Notes: generated by a model not told the origin, from the letters alone. DNA of 64,000 nt from Mycobacteroides salmoniphilum (GCF_004924335.1 NZ_CP024633.1:2790001-2854000), one strand, 5' to 3'; shown: positions 18,934-28,845, counted from the first letter of the stretch. Numbers and translations are program-made.

Positions 18934-19593
18934 ATGGCGACACTTGAACCCGTCGATGTGCAACTGTGGCCACGAGGTGAATGGTTCGCGCACTATCTCG
19001 ACCGCTGTCCCACCTACTACTCGATGACGGTGGAGCTGGACGTCACCCACCTTCTCGGGGAGATTCGCGCATCCGGCCGCAAGACGTATCCGACACAGGT
19101 CTGGGCATTGGCGACCGTCGTGAATCGTTATCCGGAATTCCGCATGGGGCTTGATGATCAAGGAAATCCAGGAATCTGGGACATCGTGGATCCAGCGTTC
19201 ACCGTGTTCAATCCCGACCGCGAGACCTTCGCGGGTATCAGCGCCAACTACACCACCGACTTCGACGCGTTCCACACCGAAGTTGTCGAGCTTCTGGCCG
19301 AATATCGTCACTCCTCAACGCTTTTCCCACAAGGATTGCCCCGGCCCCGGAATGTGTTCGACATCTCCAGCATCCCGTGGACGAGTTTCTCCGGCTTCAC
19401 ATTGACCATCGCCCCCGGCTGGAAACATCTGGCTCCCATCTTCACCATCGGCAAGTTCCGCGAGCAGGACGGCCAAACCATCATGCCGCTGGCAATGCAG
19501 ATTCACCACGCGGTGGCCGACGGGTACCACAGCGCGCGCCTCGTGGAGGAGCTGCGCGAAACCCTCGCCGCTCCGGACTGGGTGCGGGGTTAA
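18934..19593 (+). CDS. cat: Type A chloramphenicol O-acetyltransferase
   Basis: 219 residues from the ATG at 18934, which matches the family start (short lead into [21 protein letters not shown]). The PROSITE-type active-site signature [11 protein letters not shown] is complete; its second His (H192) is the general base that acetylates the chloramphenicol 3-hydroxyl with acetyl-Co[15 protein letters not shown] is the other conserved block. A homologue at this position in M. abscessus is, from memory, MAB_2989, reported in the WhiB7 regulon; I see no clear AT-rich WhiB7 box upstream here. It may come from its own promoter or read-through from the RNase D gene 69 bp upstream. Confidence 0.92.
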   Translation: MATLEPVDVQLWPRGEWFAHYLDRCPTYYSMTVELDVTHLLGEIRASGRKTYPTQVWALATVVNRYPEFRMGLDDQGNPGIWDIVDPAFTVFNPDRETFAGISANYTTDFDAFHTEVVELLAEYRHSSTLFPQGLPRPRNVFDISSIPWTSFSGFTLTIAPGWKHLAPIFTIGKFREQDGQTIMPLAMQIHHAVADGYHSARLVEELRETLAAPDWVRG

Positions 19594-21503
19594 TCGACCT
19601 GTTCGGAAACCGGACTGTCGGCCGCCTCGCGACTCATCGCGGCCACCCAACCGGTGATCTTGCGGGCGATGTGCTGATCGGTCAAACCGAGCTGCTCAAG
19701 AACCTGCCCCCGCGATGCATGGTCCAGGAACTGTTGCGGCACACCGATATCCCGGCTAGGAACGTCCACATCGGCATCCTGCATGGCCGCAGTTACCGCG
19801 CTACCCGCGCCGCCGTGCACGCCGCTGTCCTCAAGGGTCACCACCAGCCGATGCTGGCCGGCCAGCCCGACCACGTACTCGGGCACCGGCAGCACCCACC
19901 GCGGATCGACGACAGTGACCCCGATCCCCTGCTTGCCAAGCCTCTCGGCCGTTGCCAAGGCTGTCGACGCGAACGGGCCGACCGCCACCAGCAACACATC
20001 GGCGTGTAAGCCGCCCGCCGGCCGGGCCAACACATCGACGCCGTCGCGACGCTCGATCGCCGGGATATCCTCGCCGACTTCACCTTTCGGAAAACGCAGC
20101 GCGGTCGGACCATCTTCAACTGCCAGCGCCTCGGTGAGCTCTTCACGCAGCCGCGAGGCATCGCGCGGCGCGGCGACCCGCATTCCCGGCACTATGTTCA
20201 GGATCGACAGGTCCCACATGCCGTTGTGGCTGGCTCCGTCGCTTCCGGTGATACCCGCCCGGTCCAGCACGAACGTCACCGGGAGCCGGTGCAGCGCAAC
20301 GTCCATCATCACCTGATCGAACGCACGGTTCAGGAAGGTGGAGTAGATCGCCACCACGGGGTGCAGGCCCCCCATCGCGAGCCCGGCCGCGGAGGTGACG
20401 GCATGCTGCTCGGCGATACCGACGTCGAAGAGCCGATCGGGGAAACGCTCCCCGAACTTGCTGAGCCCGGTCGGACCCGGCATGGCCGCGGTGATCGCCA
20501 CGATGTTGCGGTGCTCGCTGGCCACATCGATCAGTGAATCGGAGAACACTGACGTCCAGCCCGGGGCCGAAACATTGATGGAGCGGCCGGTTTTCGGGTC
20601 GATGATGCCGGTGGAATGCATCTGCTCGGCCTCGTCGTCCTCGGCAGGCGCGTACCCCATGCCCTTGCGGGTAATGACGTGCACAATGACCGGGCCGCCA
20701 TAACCGCGGGCGCGGCGCAACGCATCCTCGACCGCGTTCTCGTCGTGACCATCAACGGGCCCAACGTATTTGATCCCCAGATCGGTGAACATCACCTGCG
20801 GAGATACCGCGTCCTTGACCCCCACCTTGAGGCTGTGCATCAACGCGTACGCCAACGGTCCCACCACCGGCATACCGCGCAGCAGCTTTCTGCTCTCGTC
20901 AAGCACCTTCTCGTAGGTGGGCGTGAGCCGCAGCCCGGCCAGATGCGAGGCGAGCCCACCGATGGTCGGCGCATAGCTTCGCCCGTTGTCGTTGACAACG
21001 ATGATGATGCGCCGATCGGCGGCGGCGATGTTGTTCAGAGCCTCCCAGCACATGCCGCCGGTGAGCGCGCCATCGCCAACCACCGCCACGACATGGCGGC
21101 GGCGTTGCCCGGTCAGTTCGAATGCCTTCGCGAGTCCATCGGCGTAGGACAGCGCCGTCGACGCGTGACTGGATTCCACCCAATCGTGTTCACTCTCGGC
21201 CCGGCACGGGTACCCCGACAGGCCGTCCTTCTGGCGCAGCGTGTCGAAGTCTCCGGAACGTCCGGTCAGGATCTTGTGCACATACGCCTGATGCCCGGTG
21301 TCGAAGATGATCGGGTCATACGGGGACTCGAACACGCGATGGAGAGCCAGCGTCAGCTCGACGACACCCAGGTTGGGTCCCAGATGGCCGCCGGTCGCGG
21401 CGACCTTATGGATCAGGAACTCGCGAATCTCGTCGGCGAGCAAGTCCAGCTCTCGCTTCGAGAGACCCTGCAGGTCACCCGGCCCTCTGATGTCGTCAAG
21501 CAT
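19590..21503 (-). CDS. dxs: 1-deoxy-D-xylulose-5-phosphate synthase
   Basis: 637 residues, full length for the family. Thiamine diphosphate site is seen as [16 protein letters not shown]; catalytic histidines lie in ATGGHLGPN (H40) and TGHQAYVHK (H71); the transketolase central part [20 protein letters not shown] is intact. It condenses pyruvate and glyceraldehyde-3-phosphate to DXP, first step of the MEP isoprenoid pathway, supplying decaprenyl phosphate and menaquinone. Convergent with cat, sharing bases at the stop codons; the nhaA gene ends 21 bp upstream of its start on the same strand. Confidence 0.96.
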   Translation of the reverse strand: MLDDIRGPGDLQGLSKRELDLLADEIREFLIHKVAATGGHLGPNLGVVELTLALHRVFESPYDPIIFDTGHQAYVHKILTGRSGDFDTLRQKDGLSGYPCRAESEHDWVESSHASTALSYADGLAKAFELTGQRRRHVVAVVGDGALTGGMCWEALNNIAAADRRIIIVVNDNGRSYAPTIGGLASHLAGLRLTPTYEKVLDESRKLLRGMPVVGPLAYALMHSLKVGVKDAVSPQVMFTDLGIKYVGPVDGHDENAVEDALRRARGYGGPVIVHVITRKGMGYAPAEDDEAEQMHSTGIIDPKTGRSINVSAPGWTSVFSDSLIDVASEHRNIVAITAAMPGPTGLSKFGERFPDRLFDVGIAEQHAVTSAAGLAMGGLHPVVAIYSTFLNRAFDQVMMDVALHRLPVTFVLDRAGITGSDGASHNGMWDLSILNIVPGMRVAAPRDASRLREELTEALAVEDGPTALRFPKGEVGEDIPAIERRDGVDVLARPAGGLHADVLLVAVGPFASTALATAERLGKQGIGVTVVDPRWVLPVPEYVVGLAGQHRLVVTLEDSGVHGGAGSAVTAAMQDADVDVPSRDIGVPQQFLDHASRGQVLEQLGLTDQHIARKITGWVAAMSREAADSPVSEQVD

Positions 21504-21524
21504 CAGGTCAGTCTACGCAGCGAT

Positions 21525-22823
21525 TCAGATTTGGTCGCTTGGAGCGCAGCCAAAAACATCGGGCACTCCATCGTGGTCGGCATCGAGTGTCTCCTTGGCC
21601 TCGATGCGCCGATATGCCCGGTTGCGCAGCCTCAGCACGACCGAGGCCACCGCCGCCGATGTCAACGATCCGGCGAGCACACCGACCTTGACGTGCTCGG
21701 CGGCCGATCCGGCACCGAACGCCAATTCGCCGATGAGCAGCGACACCGTGAAGCCGATCCCGGCGAGCAGGGCCACACCGGCGATATCGAGCCAGCTCAG
21801 ATCGTCATCGAGACTGGCCCGCGTGAACCGCGCCAACAGATACGTCGTCAGGAAGATCCCTATCGGCTTACCCACCAGCAGACCAAGGACCACACCCAAA
21901 GCCACCGGATCCAGCAGCGCCTGCCACAGCCCGGCGAAGCCGCCGAGGGTGACACCCGCAGCGAAGAACGCGAACACCGGCACCGCGACACCCGCCGACA
22001 ACGGTCGCAGCCGGTGCTCAAATCGCTCGGCCATACCGTGCACATCGGTACGTCCGTCCCGCCTCAATACCGGGACGGCGAATCCCAACAGCACGCCCGC
22101 GACGGTGGCGTGCACCCCCGAGGCGTGCACCAACGCCCACGCGGACAGTGCCAGCGGCAGCAGTAGCCACCATTCCCGGCGGCGGCGCTGCACCGCCAGC
22201 ACGAACAGCGCGAGCGGAATGAGCGCGAGGCCCAGCGGCCCCCAATGCAGCTCATCGGTATAGAAGACCGCGATCACGATGACAGCCAGCAGATCATCCA
22301 CCACCGCCAGGGTGAGCAGAAATGTGCGCAGCGCGGACGGCAGATGCGTTGAAATCACGGCGAGCACGGCGAGCGCGAAGGCGATATCGGTGGCGGTGGG
22401 AATCGCCCAGCCGCGCATCGCCTCGCCACCACCGGAAGCGTTCACCGCCAGATAGATGGCCGCCGGAACGAGCATGCCGCCAATGGCAGCGACAATCGGC
22501 AACGCGGCGCGACCCGGGTCCCGCAGATCCCCCGCCACGAATTCACGCTTCAGTTCCACGCCCACGACGAAGAAGAAGATCGCGAGCAGTCCGTCCGTGG
22601 CCCAGCCCGCCAACGTCAGGTGCAGATGCAGCCGCTCGGGCCCGACGGTGATGGCACCCAGCCGGTAGTACCACGAGCTCCACGGTGAGTTCGCCCAGAG
22701 CAGTGCGGTCAGCGCCGCCACCACCAGCAGCACACCACCGACAGTTTCCTGGCGCAGAATCTCGGCGACACGAGACGATTCCGCCCACGATCCGCGGGTA
22801 AAGACGCGTTGACGCAGGCCCAT
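21525..22823 (-). CDS. nhaA: Na+/H+ antiporter NhaA
   Basis: 432 residues from the ATG at 22823; a start 60 bp earlier is open but adds a soluble lead. About a dozen hydrophobic segments are visible. Family landmarks include [20 protein letters not shown] near residue 75, the [12 protein letters not shown] helix, and [18 protein letters not shown] with the paired Asp residues that carry Na+ and H+. It exports Na+ or Li+ in exchange for protons at alkaline pH. It sits next to the K+ transport block, giving a run of monovalent-cation genes from 21.5 to 27.6 kb. It may share transcription with dxs downstream. Confidence 0.93.
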   Translation of the reverse strand: MGLRQRVFTRGSWAESSRVAEILRQETVGGVLLVVAALTALLWANSPWSSWYYRLGAITVGPERLHLHLTLAGWATDGLLAIFFFVVGVELKREFVAGDLRDPGRAALPIVAAIGGMLVPAAIYLAVNASGGGEAMRGWAIPTATDIAFALAVLAVISTHLPSALRTFLLTLAVVDDLLAVIVIAVFYTDELHWGPLGLALIPLALFVLAVQRRRREWWLLLPLALSAWALVHASGVHATVAGVLLGFAVPVLRRDGRTDVHGMAERFEHRLRPLSAGVAVPVFAFFAAGVTLGGFAGLWQALLDPVALGVVLGLLVGKPIGIFLTTYLLARFTRASLDDDLSWLDIAGVALLAGIGFTVSLLIGELAFGAGSAAEHVKVGVLAGSLTSAAVASVVLRLRNRAYRRIEAKETLDADHDGVPDVFGCAPSDQI

Positions 22824-22869
22824 GGGTTGGTGTCCGTCCTTTCTGGCAAGGCTAAATACCGCCGACCAG

Positions 22870-22892
22870 ACTTCCCGGCACACCTGGGAAGT
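22870..22892 (-). other. Hairpin in the short gap between TRAM methyltransferase and nhaA
   Basis: A 7-bp inverted repeat (ACTTCCC and GGGAAGT, 9-nt loop) sits 33 nt past the methyltransferase stop and 47 nt before the nhaA start, preceded on the minus strand by an unusually AT-rich stretch (ATCTTATAAAGT). It could be a weak terminator or a leader hairpin of nhaA. No T-run follows it. I do not recognise a known riboswitch. Confidence 0.35.
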
Positions 22893-22924
22893 TACTTTAT
22901 AAGATCTTTACGTCCGCCGCCTTC

Positions 22925-24091
22925 TCATCGGGTGAGCAGCGCGAAGCTTTCGATGTGATGAGTGAGCGGGAACGCATCAAATAGCCGCAGCTCACGCACC
23001 CGATACCCACGTTCCAGGTACAGGCCCACATCACGCGCGAATGCCGCTGCCTCACAACCGATATGGATGACTCTCGGCACACCGGCATCGGCGATTCGCC
23101 CGATGACCTCACGTCCGGCGCCCGCACGGGGCGGGTCCAGCACCGCGACATCGGCCTTACCCAGATCGCGCATGGCGTTCCGTACCGAACCGCAAATCAT
23201 CGTGACCTGACGCAGATCTCCCAGCGCACCCTTGGCGCTCCGGAATGCCGGCCGCGAGGTGTCGACACTGACAACACGTCCCGTGCGTCCCACCGCCTCC
23301 CCCAGTACCGCCGCGAAAACCCCGACGCCGCCGTACAAGTCCCAGGCGGTCATTCCCGGCTCCAGCTCGGCCCATTCGGAGACCAGCTGACTGTAGGTGC
23401 TCGCCGCGTCGCGATGGGCTTGCCAGAAGGCCGTAACCGGTACCAACCAGTGCCGGTCCGCGACCTTCTGAACCGCAACGTCCTCGCCTTCGACAACCGA
23501 CCGCCCGCGCAACACGTGCCGGCGCCCCTGATCGTCCAGCACGGCGTGCAACGGCCCCTCGGAACCGAGATCCGGTTCATCCAGCCCATCGAGCAATCCC
23601 GGCACCACCTGGGCACAGCGCAGGTCGGTCACCAGCTCGTCACTGTGATAGCGGTGAAAGCCTGGTTGACCCAAGGCATTCACGTCCAAACGCACCCGAG
23701 TCCGCCACCCCGTGGACTCGCCGGCACCGACCTGTTCGGCCACACCCTGCCAGTCGTACTTGCCGAGCCGCGCCAACTGCTGGCTCACCACATCACCCTT
23801 GAGCTCGCGCAGATACGTGGGATCGACGAAAGACTGGTCACAGCAACCAGATTCGCCACTACCGTGCGCGATGGGACATATCGGATCGATGCGGTGCGGT
23901 GAGGCATCCAGGACATCGATGGCGGCGCCATGCCAAAAGCTCGCTTGTCGGTCGTCGGTGATCTGGACACGGACCCGCTCGCCCGGTAACGCGTACCTGA
24001 CGAAGATGACGCGCCCGTCGTGCCGCGCCACCACGCTGCCCCCGTTGGCGGGCCCGCCGGTTTGGACCTCGAGAATTTCGCCGATTGCCAT
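22925..24091 (-). CDS. TRAM-domain, TrmA/RlmD-like RNA (uracil-5) methyltransferase (Rv2689c-like)
   Basis: 388 residues. An N-terminal TRAM domain spans about residues 1-60 (ARHDGRVIFVRYALPGERVRVQI). The methyltransferase part has WDLYGGVGVFAAVLGEAVG as SAM motif, VAVLDPPRAGAGREVI as the DPPR motif, and IGCEAAAFARDVG carrying the catalytic Cys of the uracil-C5 methyltransferases; the catalytic Cys precedes E rather than the more common N. It should methylate a uridine in rRNA or tRNA. The start codon directly follows the stop of the KimA-like permease gene, so they are coupled. Confidence 0.87.
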   Translation of the reverse strand: MAIGEILEVQTGGPANGGSVVARHDGRVIFVRYALPGERVRVQITDDRQASFWHGAAIDVLDASPHRIDPICPIAHGSGESGCCDQSFVDPTYLRELKGDVVSQQLARLGKYDWQGVAEQVGAGESTGWRTRVRLDVNALGQPGFHRYHSDELVTDLRCAQVVPGLLDGLDEPDLGSEGPLHAVLDDQGRRHVLRGRSVVEGEDVAVQKVADRHWLVPVTAFWQAHRDAASTYSQLVSEWAELEPGMTAWDLYGGVGVFAAVLGEAVGRTGRVVSVDTSRPAFRSAKGALGDLRQVTMICGSVRNAMRDLGKADVAVLDPPRAGAGREVIGRIADAGVPRVIHIGCEAAAFARDVGLYLERGYRVRELRLFDAFPLTHHIESFALLTR

Positions 24092-26098
24092 CTAGGAGTC
24101 GAACCCTCGCCGTGAGTCGCCGGGTGCGGACTGCTCGTCGAGCTCCCGGCGCCGTTCGGACGAGTCAAGCTGCCACGGAACGGATGTGACCATGACGTTG
24201 GGGACGAACAACAGACGCCCCTTGAGTCGCAGCGCGCTCTGGTTGTGCAGCACTTGCTCCCACCAATGCCCCACCACATACTCGGGGATGAAGATGCAGA
24301 CGACCGTCCGTGGCGCTTCCTTACTGATGCGTCTGACGTAATCGAGGATCGGCCGGGTGATTTCGCGATACGGGGAAGCGATCACCTTCAGCGGAGTGCT
24401 GAGATCGCTTGTCTCCCAATCCCTGACGAGCTCTCGGGTGTCCCGATCGTCAACGCTGACGGTGATCGCCTCCAGCACGTCGGGACGAGTGGCCCGGGCA
24501 TAGGCGAGGGCGCGCAGTGTGGGCTGATGCACCTTGGAGACAAGGACGACGGCATGGGTGCGGCTGGGCAGCACCACCTCTCCCTCGTGGTTGTCCAGCT
24601 CGCGGGCCACCGTGTTGTAGTGCTTGTGAATCATCTTCATGAGCACGAACAGCAGACCCATTGCCAGGATCGCGATCCATGCTCCAGCAAGGAATTTGGT
24701 GACCAGGACCACCAACAGCACCGCGCCGGTCATGATGAAACCGATGGTGTTGATGATGCGTGAGCGGATCATCTTGCCGCGTACCGCCGGGTCGGTCTCG
24801 GTTTTGAGCAACCGGGTCCAGTGCCGCACCATGCCGATCTGACTGAGGGTGAAGGACACGAACACCCCGACGATGTACAGCTGGATGAGCGCGGTCACCT
24901 CGGCCTTGAACGCCACCACGAACAGGATCGCGACGGCCGACAGGAAGATGATGCCGTTGGAGAACGCCAGCCGATCACCGCGCGTGTGCAGCTGGCGCGG
25001 CAGGTAGCGGTCCTGCGCCAGAATCGATCCAAGCACCGGAAAACCATTGAATGCGGTGTTGGCGGCCAGCACCAAGATGAGCGCCGTCACCACGGTGATG
25101 AACAGGAAGCCGATCCGGAAGTCACCGAACACAGCCTCGGCCAGCTGGGCGACCAGGGTCTTCTGGTGGTAGTTGGCGGGCGCACCCACCAGTTGGGTGG
25201 CGGGGTCCTCGGCGATCTTGGCTCCGGTGCGTTCGGCCAGCAGGATGATCCCCATGAAGAGGGTGATGGCGACGCCGCCGAGGAGCAACAGCGTCGTGGC
25301 CGCGTTGCGTGACTTGGGTTTCCGGAAGGCGGGCACGCCGTTGCTGATCGCCTCGACACCCGTCAACGCCGCACACCCCGACGAGAAAGCCCGCGCGACA
25401 AGGAACACCAGCGCGAAGCCCAGGATCCCGTTGCCTTCGCCATGCATCTCGAAGGAGGCCGACTCCGCCTTCAGCGGGGTACCGAGTACGTAGATCTGGA
25501 ACAGCCCCCAGCCCAACATGAGGTACATGCTGACCATGAAGGCGTAGGTGGGAATCGCGAACGCGGCGCCGGATTCGCGGACTCCGCGCAGATTCATCGA
25601 CATCAGGATCACAATGGCGACCACCGCGAAGGTGACTTTGTGCTGCGCGACAAGCGGAATGGCCGAGCCGATGTTCGACATCGCCGAGGACATGGAAACG
25701 GCAACGGTCAACACATAATCCACCAGCAGGGCACTGCCGACCGTCAGGCCCGCGGTAGGCCCGAGATTGGTGGTCACCACCTCGTAGTCGCCGCCGCCGG
25801 AAGGATAGGCGTGCACGTTCTGCCGGTAACTCGCGACCACGACCATCATGACCGCGGCGACCGCAAGGCCGATCCACGGCGTCAACGCATAGGCGGACAT
25901 GCCCGCGACCGAGAGCACCAGGAAGATTTCCTCGGGCGCGTACGCCACCGAGGACAGGGCATCCGAGGCGAAAACCGGGAGCGCGATGCGCTTCGGCAGC
26001 AGGGTATGGCCAAGGCTGTCACTGCGAAACGGTCGGCCGATTAACAGGCGCCGAGCCGCCGTCGACAGCTTGGAAAGCGTAGACACGAACGCCAACAT
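24092..26098 (-). CDS. KimA-like APC-superfamily potassium permease (Rv2690c-like)
   Basis: 668 residues from the ATG at 26098. About twelve membrane helices occupy residues 40-470, followed by a soluble C-terminal domain. Sequence blocks recall Bacillus KimA, a K+/H+ symporter: ASDALSSVAYAPEE, SYRQNVHAYPSGGGDY, LLVDYVLTVAVSMSS, CAALTGVEAISNGVPAF, GDRLAFSNGIIFL. Residues lined up with KimA K+ and proton sites (from memory of its structure) are all present: D46, Y53, D127, Y128, T131, S135, T246, E249. It is commonly annotated only as an amino acid permease. It is divergent from ceoB-ceoC, two RCK proteins, which supports a K+ role. Confidence 0.85.
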   Translation of the reverse strand: MLAFVSTLSKLSTAARRLLIGRPFRSDSLGHTLLPKRIALPVFASDALSSVAYAPEEIFLVLSVAGMSAYALTPWIGLAVAAVMMVVVASYRQNVHAYPSGGGDYEVVTTNLGPTAGLTVGSALLVDYVLTVAVSMSSAMSNIGSAIPLVAQHKVTFAVVAIVILMSMNLRGVRESGAAFAIPTYAFMVSMYLMLGWGLFQIYVLGTPLKAESASFEMHGEGNGILGFALVFLVARAFSSGCAALTGVEAISNGVPAFRKPKSRNAATTLLLLGGVAITLFMGIILLAERTGAKIAEDPATQLVGAPANYHQKTLVAQLAEAVFGDFRIGFLFITVVTALILVLAANTAFNGFPVLGSILAQDRYLPRQLHTRGDRLAFSNGIIFLSAVAILFVVAFKAEVTALIQLYIVGVFVSFTLSQIGMVRHWTRLLKTETDPAVRGKMIRSRIINTIGFIMTGAVLLVVLVTKFLAGAWIAILAMGLLFVLMKMIHKHYNTVARELDNHEGEVVLPSRTHAVVLVSKVHQPTLRALAYARATRPDVLEAITVSVDDRDTRELVRDWETSDLSTPLKVIASPYREITRPILDYVRRISKEAPRTVVCIFIPEYVVGHWWEQVLHNQSALRLKGRLLFVPNVMVTSVPWQLDSSERRRELDEQSAPGDSRRGFDS

Positions 26099-26217
26099 TA
26101 GGCCACGCGAGCAATCGCGGTACGGTCTCACTTGACATCGCTGTGTCGGGTGCCGTGACGCGGCGTTCAGCATCGCGGTAAGTCCTGAGACGAACGCCTA
26201 TCCAGAAGGGTCTACCG

Positions 26218-26907
26218 GTGCGAGTAGTGGTGATGGGCTGCGGGCGCGTGGGTGCCGCGCTGGCGGGAGGGCTGGCCAGGATCGGCCACGAGGTGGCGAT
26301 CATCGACAAGGAGGCCTCCGCGTTCAACCGGCTCAGCTCCGAATTCACTGGCGAACGCATCGTCGGCATGGGTTTTGATCGCGACGTCTTGTTGCGGGCC
26401 GGGATCGAGCGGGCACAGGCATTCGCCGCGGTCTCCTCCGGTGACAACTCGAACATCATCTCGGCCCGGGCGGCCCGCGAGACCTTCGGCGTCGAGCGCG
26501 TGGTGGCCCGCATCTACGACGCCAAGCGCGCCGCCGTCTACGAGCGCCTCGGCATTCCGACCGTCGCCACCGTGCCGTGGACAACCGATCGCCTGCTGCA
26601 TGCCCTCACCCGCGAAAGTGACACCACCAAGTGGCGTGATCCGTCCGGTTCGGTTCTGGTCACCGAGCTCGCGCTGCACGAAGACTGGATAGGCAAGCGC
26701 ATCACGGCGCTGGAGACCGCCACCGGTGCGCGGGCGGCCTTCATCATCCGGTTCGGCACGGGCGTGCTTCCCGACGCCAAGACGGTTATCCAGGACAGTG
26801 ACGAGGTGTACGTATCAGCGGTGTCCGGACGCGCCGCCGAAGCCATGGCGATCGCGGCGCAGCCGCCGGGCGAGGATGCCGACGATGACCACGGGAGTGC
26901 CCGATGA
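26218..26907 (+). CDS. ceoB: TrkA/RCK-type potassium transport regulator CeoB
   Basis: 229 residues from a GTG. The N-terminal Rossmann domain has VVVMGCGRVGAALAGGLA and the acidic strand end HEVAIIDKE, typical of RCK_N domains binding NAD(H) or nucleotides; an RCK_C-like segment (LALHEDWIGKRITALE) begins near residue 145. It is a cytoplasmic regulatory subunit for a K+ transporter. It overlaps ceoC by 4 bp and is divergent from the KimA-like permease across 119 bp. No TrkH/TrkG channel gene lies nearby. Confidence 0.92.
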   Translation: MRVVVMGCGRVGAALAGGLARIGHEVAIIDKEASAFNRLSSEFTGERIVGMGFDRDVLLRAGIERAQAFAAVSSGDNSNIISARAARETFGVERVVARIYDAKRAAVYERLGIPTVATVPWTTDRLLHALTRESDTTKWRDPSGSVLVTELALHEDWIGKRITALETATGARAAFIIRFGTGVLPDAKTVIQDSDEVYVSAVSGRAAEAMAIAAQPPGEDADDDHGSAR

Positions 26908-27563
26908 AGGTAGCCATCGGAGGCGCCGGCGCCGTCGGACGTTCCATCGCACGCGAGCTCATCGAGAGCCGGCACGACGTCACCCTGCTGGAACGCAATC
27001 CCGATCACATTGATCCAGAGTCGGTACCCGAGGCGCATTGGCGGCTTGGGGACGCCTGTGAGATCAGCCTGCTGGAAGCCGAGGAACTGCACACCTTCGA
27101 CGTGGTGATCGCGGCCACCGGTGATGACAAGGCCAATCTGGTGCTCAGCCTGCTGGCCAAGACCGAATTCGCCGTGGCCCGCGTCGTGGCCCGGGTGAAC
27201 GACCCGCGCAACGAATGGCTGTTCGACGATGCCTGGGGCGTCGATGTCGCGGTGTCGACACCGCGCATGTTGGCATCCCTCGTCGAGGAGGCCGTCGCCG
27301 TGGGTGACGTGGTGCGGCTGATGGAGTTCCGGCGTGGTCAGGCCAATCTGGTGGAGATCACGCTCCCCGACGACACCCCCTGGGGCGGTAAGCCGGTACG
27401 AAAGCTGGAACTGCCCCGCGACGCGGTGCTGGTGGCAATTCTGCGCGGATCGCGGGTCATTCCGGTACAGCCCGATGAGCCTCTCGAAGGCGGCGACGAG
27501 CTGATCCTGGTGGCCACCGCGGATATCGAGGACGAGCTACACCGCGCAGTCCTGCCGCAGTAG
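26904..27563 (+). CDS. ceoC: TrkA/RCK-type potassium transport regulator CeoC
   Basis: 219 residues starting with ATG inside the ceoB stop (ATGA overlap). The N-terminal VAIGGAGAVGRSIARELIE glycine motif and HDVTLLERN acidic end form the RCK_N domain; the C-terminal RCK_C domain (VEITLPDDTPWGGKPVRKLELPRDAVLVAILRGSRVIPVQPDEPLEGGDELILVA, described here in overlapping blocks) occupies about residues 150-212. The tandem of two unlike RCK proteins suggests a hetero-oligomeric gating ring. The partner is most simply the divergent KimA-like permease. Confidence 0.92.
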   Translation: MKVAIGGAGAVGRSIARELIESRHDVTLLERNPDHIDPESVPEAHWRLGDACEISLLEAEELHTFDVVIAATGDDKANLVLSLLAKTEFAVARVVARVNDPRNEWLFDDAWGVDVAVSTPRMLASLVEEAVAVGDVVRLMEFRRGQANLVEITLPDDTPWGGKPVRKLELPRDAVLVAILRGSRVIPVQPDEPLEGGDELILVATADIEDELHRAVLPQ

Positions 27564-27570
27564 TCGCCGA

Positions 27571-28317
27571 CTAGCTGCTCGCCGGAGATTCCTCGGCCGC
27601 GTTGTCGGTGTGGCGGCGCACATAGCGAATCACCAGCAGGGTGACCAACGCACCGACGGCGGTCAACGGCCAGCCCATCGCGATCTTCGTGCCACCCAGC
27701 CAGGCCGTGTTGCCCGCGAGGTATAGCCACTGCTGCACGACAAATCTGGTGGCGAACAACGCGATCCAGACCACCGTCGCGATATCGAAGGCCGTCAGGA
27801 TGCGCCGGTTACCGCGCCACGACATGTCACCGCCGGTGGCCCAGCTGTACGCGTAACCCACGATCGGGCGGCGGATGATCACCGATACCAAAAACACCGT
27901 GCCCCAGAAGAAGTTGGCCCAGATCCCGATGAGGAAGTAGCCCTTGGCCTCTCCCAGCAGGTAGGCGATCAGCGCGCTGATGCCGACGCTGATGAATCCC
28001 GAGACTGCCGGTTGCAGCGACTCGCGCCGCACCAGCCGCCAAACCAAAACCAGGGTCGCCGCCACCAGGGCAGCGATGATCGCCGGCATCAACGAGGAGA
28101 CGCTGACCGCGACAACGAAAACGATCACCGGGATCGACGAGTAGACGATGCCCTGCCATCCCCCCGCCTGATGCCACATCTCGTGCAGCGGAGAGCTTCC
28201 TGGCTCCTCGGGCTTGGTCCCGGGCACGCTGAATTTCAGCTGCGGGCCCTCCGCGGTATCCGGGCCGACATGCGCGCCGCCCGAGCCGTCCGGCTCGTGC
28301 GATGGGGTCTCTGGCAC
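27571..28317 (-). CDS. DUF3159 membrane protein (Rv2693c-like)
   Basis: 248 residues with about six hydrophobic segments after an acidic/Pro-rich N-terminal tail of roughly 50 residues. Blocks such as GIWANFFWGTVFLVSVIIRRPIVGYAYSW match DUF3159, an actinobacterial membrane family of unknown function. Its GTG start immediately follows the stop of the OB-fold gene, so the two are coupled. Constant proximity to the ceoBC locus in mycobacteria hints at an envelope or ion-related role, with no further support in the sequence. Confidence 0.85.
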   Translation of the reverse strand: MPETPSHEPDGSGGAHVGPDTAEGPQLKFSVPGTKPEEPGSSPLHEMWHQAGGWQGIVYSSIPVIVFVVAVSVSSLMPAIIAALVAATLVLVWRLVRRESLQPAVSGFISVGISALIAYLLGEAKGYFLIGIWANFFWGTVFLVSVIIRRPIVGYAYSWATGGDMSWRGNRRILTAFDIATVVWIALFATRFVVQQWLYLAGNTAWLGGTKIAMGWPLTAVGALVTLLVIRYVRRHTDNAAEESPASS

Positions 28318-28689
28318 TTAGCGCTGAATCTCGTAGTACGGGTTGTGAATCACCTTGCCGCCGTTCTCAAGCTTGCCGAGTCGACCGCGCACCAGCAGGG
28401 TGCGGCCCGATTCGATACCGGGGATTCGGCGCTGTCCCAGCCAGACCAGCATCACCGTGTCGGTGCCGTCGAACAGCTCGGCCTTCACGCCGGCGACGCA
28501 ACCCTTGGAATTGGTCTCGACGGTGCGCAACGTTCCGCACATGGTGACCTCTTGGCCGCGCTGACAATCGATGACGCGCTGAGCACCGGTGGCGGCGGCG
28601 TCGTCACCGATCTTCTCGGCGTCTACTTGCTCCAGGTCCTCTGTCAGCCGACGAGTCAGTCGACGCAGATAACCGCCTGTGGTAGCCAC
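28318..28689 (-). CDS. OB-fold nucleic-acid-binding domain protein (Rv2694c-like)
   Basis: 123 residues from the GTG at 28689; a much longer open frame upstream is a shadow of the divergent hydrolase. Residues 45-120 form an OB-fold (EVTMCGTLRTV, AELFDGTDTVMLVWLG, RTLLVRGRLG) like the anticodon-binding and RecG-type OB domains. It may bind single-stranded nucleic acid. It is coupled to the DUF3159 gene and divergent from the hydrolase gene, with 156 bp between starts. Confidence 0.8.
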   Translation of the reverse strand: MATTGGYLRRLTRRLTEDLEQVDAEKIGDDAAATGAQRVIDCQRGQEVTMCGTLRTVETNSKGCVAGVKAELFDGTDTVMLVWLGQRRIPGIESGRTLLVRGRLGKLENGGKVIHNPYYEIQR

Positions 28690-28845
28690 TTCTCGTCCTG
28701 GCCTCTCAACATGCCCGATCGTGTGATCGCTCGTGGAGTCACTTGGCGCAAGCGGCTCATCGGTGCAACCGCCACGGTAGACCTTTGCACGCCCCGATGC
28801 CAGGCGGCCCCCGGGGTGTCCCGTACACCGGGCAAGATCAGGTGC

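Noticed and set aside
20616..22166. 516-aa plus-strand open frame
   Set aside because: It is antisense to dxs and nhaA, both with intact catalytic motifs, and its protein is a low-complexity Arg/Gln/His run typical of GC-rich shadow frames.
26132..26137. TTGACA as a promoter before ceoB
   Set aside because: No TAnnnT-like -10 is found 16-19 nt downstream.
26099..26217. c-di-AMP riboswitch upstream of the KimA-like gene
   Set aside because: The 119-bp divergent gap is short and shows none of the conserved ydaO-type blocks I would expect; no helix pattern was evident by eye.
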